A stretch of 52,227 nucleotides of DNA from Streptomyces sp. CBMA156 (lineage in GTDB: Bacteria; Actinomycetota; Actinomycetes; Streptomycetales; Streptomycetaceae): assembly GCF_014596515.1 (NCBI RefSeq), contig NZ_MSJQ01000090.1, forward strand, positions 1-52,227. The letters run 5' to 3'. Made by a program: the position numbers and the translations under genes. Under the pieces are notes generated by a model that saw only the letters and a list, made by a program, of their open reading frames with translations, did not search any database and had not been told where the DNA came from. Below are positions 47,124 through 52,227 of the stretch, in pieces; within the stretch, counting starts at the first letter, position 1, and each line of letters begins with the position of its first letter.

Positions 47124-48107
47124 GTGACCATCGCCCCTGTGCAGAGCAGCTCCTCACTCGTCGCGAGCGGCTGGACCGACGCGCGGCTGATCCTCGCCCT
47201 CGAGGAGGTCGTGGAGAAGGAACTCAACCGCCACCTGGAGGTGGCGAAGGAGTGGATGCCCCACGAGTTCGTCCCGTGGAGCCAGGGCCGCGACTTCGAC
47301 GGCGTGCTGGGCGGCGAAGCCTGGTCGCTGGAGCAGTCCCAGGTGACCGCGCTGGGCCGGGTGTCGCTGGTGGTGAACCTGCTGACCGAGGACAACCTGC
47401 CGAGCTACCACCACGAGATCGCGACCATGTTCGGCCGCGAGGGCGCCTGGGGCACCTGGGTGCACCGCTGGACGGCCGAGGAGGGCCGCCACGGGATAGC
47501 CATTCGCGACTACCTGCTCGCCACCCGGGCGGTCGACCCGGTGGAGCTGGAGCGGGCCCGGATGAGCCACATGTCGGAGGGCTTCGAGTCCGACAACGCG
47601 CACAGCATGCTGCAGTCGGTCGCCTACGTGGCCTTCCAGGAGCTCGCCACCCGCATCGCGCACCGCAACACCGGCAAGTACGCCGGCGACCCGCTCTGCG
47701 AGCAGCTGCTGGCGAAGATCGCCAACGACGAGAACCTGCACATGGTCTTCTACCGGAACCTGCTGAAGGCCGCCCTGGAGATCGCCCCCGACCAGGCCAT
47801 GCGGGCCATCGCCGACGTGGTCACCGACTTCCGGATGCCCGGCCACGGCATCCCCGGCTTCGAGCGCGCCGCCGCGCAGATCGCCCTCGGCGGGGTGTAC
47901 AACCTGCGTATCCACCACGATGACGTGCTGCAGCCGGTGCTGCGCCACCTCAAGGTGATGGAGATCGGCGGCCTCGGCCCCGAGGGCCTGCTGGCGCAGA
48001 ACGAACTGGGCGTCTTCCTGGACGGGCTGGACAGCCAGGCCCGGAAGTTCGAGGAGCGCCAGGCCGCTCTCGTGGCTCGTCGCGCGGCTCGGAAGAGCGC
48101 GGTCTGA
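47124..48107 (+). CDS. Acyl-ACP desaturase (soluble diiron family)
   Basis: A 327-residue enzyme of the ferritin-like stearoyl-ACP desaturase family (DesA type), which introduces a cis double bond into acyl-ACP using O2 and ferredoxin-like electrons. The two diiron-binding ExxH motifs are EEGRHG and DENLHM, with additional Glu ligands upstream of each. GTG 47124 follows CAGGAGC; the in-frame sequence upstream to 47028 overlaps the operator and is not coding. It is alone in its transcript. The palindromes upstream suggest control by a fatty-acid-sensing repressor. Confidence 0.9.
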   Translation: MTIAPVQSSSSLVASGWTDARLILALEEVVEKELNRHLEVAKEWMPHEFVPWSQGRDFDGVLGGEAWSLEQSQVTALGRVSLVVNLLTEDNLPSYHHEIATMFGREGAWGTWVHRWTAEEGRHGIAIRDYLLATRAVDPVELERARMSHMSEGFESDNAHSMLQSVAYVAFQELATRIAHRNTGKYAGDPLCEQLLAKIANDENLHMVFYRNLLKAALEIAPDQAMRAIADVVTDFRMPGHGIPGFERAAAQIALGGVYNLRIHHDDVLQPVLRHLKVMEIGGLGPEGLLAQNELGVFLDGLDSQARKFEERQAALVARRAARKSAV

Positions 48108-48580
48108 GGCTCGGCGCCGTACGGTCGGAGTGGGTGGATTTTCAGCGGTTTGCCCAGGAAGATTCTGAACGTGACCAAGCTCACATCGTGTCGCTCCGCG
48201 ATTTCGGGCAACCTCGGAGAGTGATCACCTGATCAGGGGTGCCGATCGCGGTCCGTGACCGGATTTCGGACTCGGACCGGACCGCGGGATCGGTCGGCAT
48301 CCCTGGCCGGTAAGGGATTCGGCGAGTGTTCGCACCCGCGACGCTCACTGTGCGTGTCCGGTTCGCCGGGGCTGAGGAGGGCCGACGATGGCCCAGCGTG
48401 AGGCCTTCCACAGCCCCGGGGATCACCCCGATGGAGCCCGGGCTGAGTGTCGATTGAGTAACAGGGCTTGAAGTAAGGCAAAATCTCCGCCTCGGGTCGG
48501 GCACAAGACCGGCCCCCCATGCGTTACGTGCGCTGGAGATACCGCACACACCGCACAAACCCGGAGGGGGAGAGCGACAA
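48108..48580. other. Non-coding region with palindromes and a long imperfect hairpin
   Basis: No gene seen in 473 bases. TGATCA occurs twice (48222-48227, 48230-48235), separated by CC, inside palindromes GTGATCAC and CCTGATCAGG. Just after, GCGGTCCG at 48248-48255 pairs with CGGACCGC at 48278-48285, extended by imperfect pairing of 48237-48247 with 48286-48304. A DUF4193 promoter is expected near 48450-48485, where the sequence is AT-rich. Confidence 0.45.
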
Positions 48581-48880
48581 ATGGCAACCGACTACGACAC
48601 CCCACGCAAGACTGACGACGAGCTCAACGAAGACAGCATCGAGGAGCTCAAGGCTCGGCGGAACGACAAGGGCGGCGGCTCTGTCGACGTCGACGAGTTC
48701 GACGCCGCCGAGGGCATGGAGCTCCCGGGCGCCGACCTCTCGAACGAGGAACTCGCCGTCCGAGTGCTGCCCAAGCAGGCGGACGAGTTCACCTGCATGA
48801 GCTGCTTCCTGGTTCACCACCGCAGCCAGCTCTACAGCGAGAAGAACGGCAACCCGATCTGCCGGGACTGCGGCGCCTGA
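48581..48880 (+). CDS. DUF4193 family protein
   Basis: A 99-residue conserved actinobacterial protein. The N-terminal half is acidic with alternating charges (KTDDELNEDSIEELKARRNDK). The C-terminal part has two Cys-x2-Cys motifs, CMSC and CRDC, suggesting a zinc ribbon. Function is not known to me. ATG 48581 follows CGGAGGGGGAG. A hairpin at 49046-49077 separates it from a convergent DUF3093 gene. Confidence 0.9.
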   Translation: MATDYDTPRKTDDELNEDSIEELKARRNDKGGGSVDVDEFDAAEGMELPGADLSNEELAVRVLPKQADEFTCMSCFLVHHRSQLYSEKNGNPICRDCGA

Positions 48881-49045
48881 GCACCGCGGCGGACAGGGCC
48901 CGGTGCCCGCGGCTGCGCCCGCGGGACCGGCACACCGCTCCTTCCGGCCCCGGGCAGCGGGGCCGGACGGCAGGTCCGGGAACCGTCCGGCAGGACGGTC
49001 CCGGCAGGACGGAGTCGGCCGGTGAATCGGTCAGGACAAAGTCGT

Positions 49046-49077
49046 AGGGACGGTCCCGCAGCAGCGGAACCGTCCCT
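49046..49077. terminator. Convergent terminator
   Basis: AGGGACGGT at 49046-49054 pairs with ACCGTCCCT at 49069-49077, with an inner CCGC/GCGG stem, between DUF4193 and DUF3093 genes. Confidence 0.7.
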
Positions 49078-49139
49078 CTCCGTTTGTCCGGCCACTTCCG
49101 TCCGGCTCGTCCTCGTCCGCGGTCCGGCCGCCCGGGGCC

Positions 49140-49589
49140 TCAGGTGCGGGCGCCGCGCCTGGCGTCCTCCAGCGCCTCCGCCAGCTTCATCGGCGAGCGC
49201 GTCGACAGGTAGAGGTACGGCGTCGGGTCGGCCGGGTCGGTCACCTCGACCCGAAGCGCCGTCGGGACGTAGCTGCGCAGCAGCATGAAGGCGCGCGGAT
49301 CGGCCTTGGGGCCGCGCCAGGCCGCGGCCTCGGCCGGGCTCAGCGCCTGCGCGCCGCCGAGCGCGTCGACCGGGATCCGGGCCGGGCCGGCCACCAGTGA
49401 GCCCTGGACCACGCGAATGCGGGCCGAGCCGTAGCTGCTGATCGCGACCGCGCCGGCGGCGATGCCGACCACCAGCCCGATCAGCGCGGCAGGACCGCTG
49501 ACCCGGATCAGGATCAGCGCGAGCGTGAGACCCACCGCGATCGGGAGCAGCCACCAGGAACGCGGCACCGTGAGGCGTTCGTCGTACAT
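49140..49589 (-). CDS. DUF3093 family membrane protein
   Basis: A 149-residue protein with two membrane segments close together (WWLLPIAVGLTLALILIRV and ALIGLVVGIAAGAVAI), followed by a strand-rich cytoplasmic domain with PRAFMLLRSYVPTALRVEV and YLYLSTRSPMKLAEAL. It is conserved near dut in actinobacteria; the function is unknown. ATG 49589 has CACAAT six bases upstream, so the mRNA is probably leaderless. It is divergent from the thioesterase with 84 bases between starts. Confidence 0.85.
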   Translation of the reverse strand: MYDERLTVPRSWWLLPIAVGLTLALILIRVSGPAALIGLVVGIAAGAVAISSYGSARIRVVQGSLVAGPARIPVDALGGAQALSPAEAAAWRGPKADPRAFMLLRSYVPTALRVEVTDPADPTPYLYLSTRSPMKLAEALEDARRGART

Positions 49590-49673
49590 GCCTCCATTGT
49601 GGGCGCCCTGACGCCCGGCCCGGGACGCCACCCCCACCGGAGGCCGTTCTACCCCTGGGTAGGGTTGGGCTCC

Positions 49674-50303
49674 GTGACCGGTACGACAGCCCCCACCACC
49701 CCCACCGACCGGCCGGCGCCCGCGCTGCCGCCGTCGCCGACCACCCCGCCGCCGGACGCCGTCCTGCCCGAGCGCCACCCCCAGGCGCCCGCCCCCGGCA
49801 CCCGGCTCGGCTCCCACTACGAGCACTGCTTCGGCTGCGGCCCGCAGCACCCCGGAGGCCTGCGGATCGACGCGGTCGCCGGCGAGGGACTCGACGTCAC
49901 CGCCGAGTTCGCCATCCGCGACGCCCACCAGGGCGGCCCCGGCCTGGCCCACGGCGGGCTGCTGACCACCGCCATGGACGAGACCCTCGGCACGCTCAAC
50001 TGGCTGCTGCACGCCCCCGCCGTGACCGGCCGGCTGGAGACCGACTTCCTCAGCCCGGTGCCCGTCGACTCGGTGCTGCACCTGCGCGCCTGGGTCACCG
50101 GTGTGCACGGCCGCAAGATCTACAGCGCCGCCGAGGCGCGGATCGGTGGCCCGGAAGGACCGGTCGCCGTGCGCGCGCAGGCCCTCTTCGTCCAGGTGAA
50201 GCTGGAACACTTCACCACGCACGGTCGTGCCGAGGACATCGAGAAGGTCCTCGACGACCCTGATCTGATGAAGCGCGCACGAGCCTTTGAGGTGAACCCT
50301 TGA
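49674..50303 (+). CDS. PaaI-type hotdog-fold thioesterase
   Basis: A 209-residue acyl-CoA thioesterase-like protein. The first ~45 residues are Pro/Thr-rich and probably disordered. The hotdog domain starts near [15 protein letters not shown] and contains the active-site motif [13 protein letters not shown] specific thioester substrate cannot be named. GTG 49674 has TAGGGT eight bases upstream and no ribosome binding site, fitting a leaderless transcript. The stop overlaps the dut start (TTGA at 50300-50303), so the two are coupled. Confidence 0.85.
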   Translation: MTGTTAPTTPTDRPAPALPPSPTTPPPDAVLPERHPQAPAPGTRLGSHYEHCFGCGPQHPGGLRIDAVAGEGLDVTAEFAIRDAHQGGPGLAHGGLLTTAMDETLGTLNWLLHAPAVTGRLETDFLSPVPVDSVLHLRAWVTGVHGRKIYSAAEARIGGPEGPVAVRAQALFVQVKLEHFTTHGRAEDIEKVLDDPDLMKRARAFEVNP

Positions 50304-50767
50304 GCGACACCCCCCGTCCGCAGCTGGACGTCCTGATCAAGCGCATCGATCCCGAGCTGCCGCTGCCCGCCTACGCGCAGCCCGGGGACGCCGGCGCCGA
50401 TCTGCGCACCACCGTCGACGCGGAGCTGGCCCCCGGTGAGCGGGCCGTCCTGCCCACCGGCATCGCCGTCGCCCTGCCGGACGGTTACGCGGCCTTCGTC
50501 CACCCCCGCTCCGGGCTGGCAGCTCGTTGCGGCGTTGCCCTCGTGAACGCCCCGGGGACGGTCGATGCCGGGTACCGTGGAGAGATCAAGGTGATCGTCG
50601 TCAATCTGGACCCGCGCGAGGGGGTCAGCTTCCGCCGAGGGGACCGCATCGCCCAGCTGGTGATCCAGCAGGTCGAGAAGGCCCGTTTCCACGAGGTGGA
50701 GGAGCTGCCTGGGTCGGCACGCGCCGAGGGCGGGTTCGGGTCGACCGGCGGCCACGCCGCGGTCTAG
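50300..50767 (+). CDS. dut: dUTP diphosphatase
   Basis: A 155-residue trimeric dUTPase that removes dUTP and supplies dUMP for thymidylate synthesis. All five motifs are visible: [36 protein letters not shown] with the catalytic Asp, [11 protein letters not shown], and the C-terminal P-loop-like [10 protein letters not shown]. The start is TTG 50300 overlapping the thioesterase stop. DUF3710 follows after 63 bases. Confidence 0.94.
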   Translation: MSDTPRPQLDVLIKRIDPELPLPAYAQPGDAGADLRTTVDAELAPGERAVLPTGIAVALPDGYAAFVHPRSGLAARCGVALVNAPGTVDAGYRGEIKVIVVNLDPREGVSFRRGDRIAQLVIQQVEKARFHEVEELPGSARAEGGFGSTGGHAAV

Positions 50768-50830
50768 CATGCCCGCGGCTTCGCAGGAAGCCGAGCAGGT
50801 ATTCGCATCGGTCTTGGACCGGGAAGGACA

Positions 50831-51640
50831 GTGACCGTGTTCCGTCGTCGCCAGAAGAGCGAGGACGCTGTCGAGCAGCTCGCCGACGACGCCATCAGCG
50901 CCGACGAGACGGCCGATGACGTCGAAGGTTCCGCCGAGAGCGAGAACGTGACCGAGCTGGACCAGGCCGACAAGGTCGGCCTGCCGCCGGCCCCCCGGCC
51001 CGACGGTCCGTGGGACCACTCCGAACTGGAGAACCCCGAGGAGGGGCGAGTCGACCTCGGGGGTCTGCTGGTCCCGGGTGTCGAGGGCATGGAACTGCGC
51101 GTCGAGGTCGCCGGTGACGCGATCGTGGCGGCGACCCTGGTGCTCGGCAACAGCGCCATCCAGCTCCAGGCCTTCGCGGCCCCGAAGTCGGAGGGCATCT
51201 GGGGGGAGGTCCGGGAGGAGATCGCCGGCGGCATCACCGGGCAGGGCGGTCTCATCGAGGAGGAGGAGGGCCCGCTCGGCTGGCACCTCCGCGCTCAGGT
51301 CCCGGTGCAGCTGCCGGACGGCACCCAGGGCGTGCAGCTGGTGCGGTTCGTCGGCTGCGACGGCCCGCGCTGGTTCCTGCGCGGCGTGATCTCCGGCCAG
51401 GCCGCGGTGCAGCCGGAGATGGCCGGAATCCTGGAGCAGGTCTTCCGCCAGACGGTCGTCGTGCGCGGCGAGTCCCCGATGGCTCCCCGCGACCCGATCG
51501 TGCTGAAGCTTCCCGAGGACGCCCAGATGGTCGCCGACGGTGGCGGGGCGGCCGCCGCCGCGGGCGAGGGCGACAGCCGCTTCGGCGGCACTGCGCTCGA
51601 CCCGTTCGCGCGCGGCCCGGAGATCACCGAGGTCCGCTGA
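50831..51640 (+). CDS. DUF3710 family protein
   Basis: A 269-residue protein conserved in actinobacteria downstream of dut. It begins with a basic MTVFRRRQK, then an acidic disordered stretch (residues ~10-65). A conserved domain follows (GPWDHSELENPEEGRVDLGGLLVPG, ... SEGIWGEVREEIAGGI, ... GPRWFLRGVISGQAA). The C-terminus is low-complexity. GTG 50831 follows GGGAAGGA; a second GTG at 50837 is possible. Function is unknown. A strong terminator follows. Confidence 0.88.
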   Translation: MTVFRRRQKSEDAVEQLADDAISADETADDVEGSAESENVTELDQADKVGLPPAPRPDGPWDHSELENPEEGRVDLGGLLVPGVEGMELRVEVAGDAIVAATLVLGNSAIQLQAFAAPKSEGIWGEVREEIAGGITGQGGLIEEEEGPLGWHLRAQVPVQLPDGTQGVQLVRFVGCDGPRWFLRGVISGQAAVQPEMAGILEQVFRQTVVVRGESPMAPRDPIVLKLPEDAQMVADGGGAAAAAGEGDSRFGGTALDPFARGPEITEVR

Positions 51641-51680
51641 TCCGGCTGTGAGCCGCCCTGAGCTGCTCTGATCGGCACTG

Positions 51681-51716
51681 ATCGCCCCTGCCCGGGAACC
51701 CGGGCAGGGGCGATTT
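51681..51716 (+). terminator. Terminator after the dut operon
   Basis: ATCGCCCCTGCCCGGG at 51681-51696 pairs perfectly (16 bp) with 51699-51714, loop AA, followed by TT. It separates the dut operon from the rrn leader. Confidence 0.85.
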
Positions 51717-52104
51717 GCATGTGGCGGGCCAGTCACCGTACAGTTCCGGAGTCGCCGCGGGAGACCGGGGCGGCAAAGCGGAAAGCAAATCCGATGAATG
51801 AAACTCCGGAAAACGGAGCGGAAAACGTCTGATAAGCTTGAAACACGAAAGAACGAAGCCCGGAGGGTCTGCTGGAAGGCAGTCCGAAGGAAGCGTCCGT
51901 TCCTTGAGAACTCAACAGCGTGCCAAAAGTCAACGCCAGATATGTTGACATCCCCGGCCTCAGGTTTCCTGGGGTTGGAGATTCCTTTTGAAACAAACAC
52001 TAGCGAGGACGCAGTGCGCGGGATCACCCTATTCCGGTGGTTGCCGTGCCGCTCAACGCGAGTGTGGACCCGGCGCTTTTAATTAAGCACTGTCGGGAAG
52101 ACAT
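51717..52104 (+). promoter_or_regulatory. rrn operon promoter and leader region
   Basis: No coding content; AT-richer than the rest of the window. TGATAAGCT at 51830-51838 is an extended -10 (TGnTAnnnT). Upstream CTCCG/CGGAG (51804-51808, 51814-51818) form a hairpin. TTGAGAACTCAAC near 51904-51916 resembles the boxA-like conserved rrn leader segment, followed by TTGACA at 51955-51960. The last bases before the 16S gene include an A+T block (TTTTAATTAAG). Confidence 0.6.
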
Positions 52105-52227
52105 TCACGGAGAGTTTGATCCTGGCTCAGGACGAACGCTGGCGGCGTGCTTAACACATGCAAGTCGAACGGTGAAGCCCTTCGGGGTGGATCAGTGGCG
52201 AACGGGTGAGTAACACGTGGGCAATCT
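52105..52227 (+). rRNA. 16S ribosomal RNA, 5' part
   Basis: The sequence from TCACGGAGAGTTTGATCCTG onward is the universal 16S 5' end, including the 27F primer site and then GTGCTTAACACATGCAAGTC. Only about 123 bases are in the window. The V1 loop (GGTGAAGCCCTTCGGGGTGG) resembles Kitasatospora from memory. Confidence 0.97.

Noticed and set aside
48108..48580. Cyclic-di-AMP or other riboswitch upstream of DUF4193
   Set aside because: None of the conserved core sequences I know could be found; only generic palindromes are visible.

Overview
This is a high-GC actinobacterial chromosome segment from the family Streptomycetaceae. The content fits (whiH, hrdB, sepH, cutRS and a ptsH gene with a DasR-type operator), as do the frequent GTG/TTG starts and strong third-position GC bias. 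The first ~120 bases of a 16S rRNA gene at the right edge look to me more like Kitasatospora than Streptomyces; that is from memory of variable region V1. From memory, the order hrdB - parE - parC - ptsH - sepH - hemH - cutRS - dut also follows the Streptomyces coelicolor core chromosome, so most of the window is vertically inherited core. I see no insertion sequence, prophage, CRISPR array or tRNA gene.

Layout. 1-1256: tail of one gene and an ABC-2 type permease. 1.5-5.6 kb: sporulation regulator whiH, principal sigma factor hrdB, and a secreted trypsin-like protease. 5.9-8.7 kb: a small zinc-ribbon-like protein and parE (topoisomerase IV subunit B). 9.1-11.5 kb: a DUF485 protein coupled to an acetate-type symporter. 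11.6-17.1 kb: a CitA/DcuS-type two-component system divergent from a three-gene NitT/TauT-type ABC importer, with direct repeats between them. 17.2-18.1 kb: a sucrase/ferredoxin-like protein with a possible iron box. 18.1-21.5 kb: a four-gene minus-strand operon of WXG100-like proteins and an internally duplicated membrane protein. This is the most accessory-looking and least explained part of the window. 21.7-27.2 kb: parC divergent from a pair of M16 peptidase-family genes. 27.3-32.8 kb: rtcB with a possible upstream leader peptide, ptsH, a GNAT/acyl-CoA-synthetase-like protein acetyltransferase, and DUF5998. 32.8-36.6 kb: phosphodiesterase-like protein, thymidine kinase, VOC protein, sulfurtransferase. 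36.6-41.8 kb: sepH, a Pro/Ser-rich membrane protein, a sugar-lactone oxidase, an MFS transporter. 42-48.1 kb: hemH/cpfC, inositol monophosphatase-like protein, a 61-residue protein, cutRS, acyl-ACP desaturase. 48.5-52.2 kb: DUF4193, DUF3093, a thioesterase, dut, DUF3710, then the leader and start of an rrn operon.

Together the genes cover housekeeping transcription and topology (hrdB, parE, parC), development (whiH, sepH), sensing with transport (two-component system plus ABC importer, PTS HPr under DasR), heme and lipid metabolism, and several conserved actinobacterial proteins of unknown function. Several genes appear to be leaderless, with a -10 hexamer 6-8 bases before the start codon. 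All functions here are read from motifs and memory of families; no search was run.
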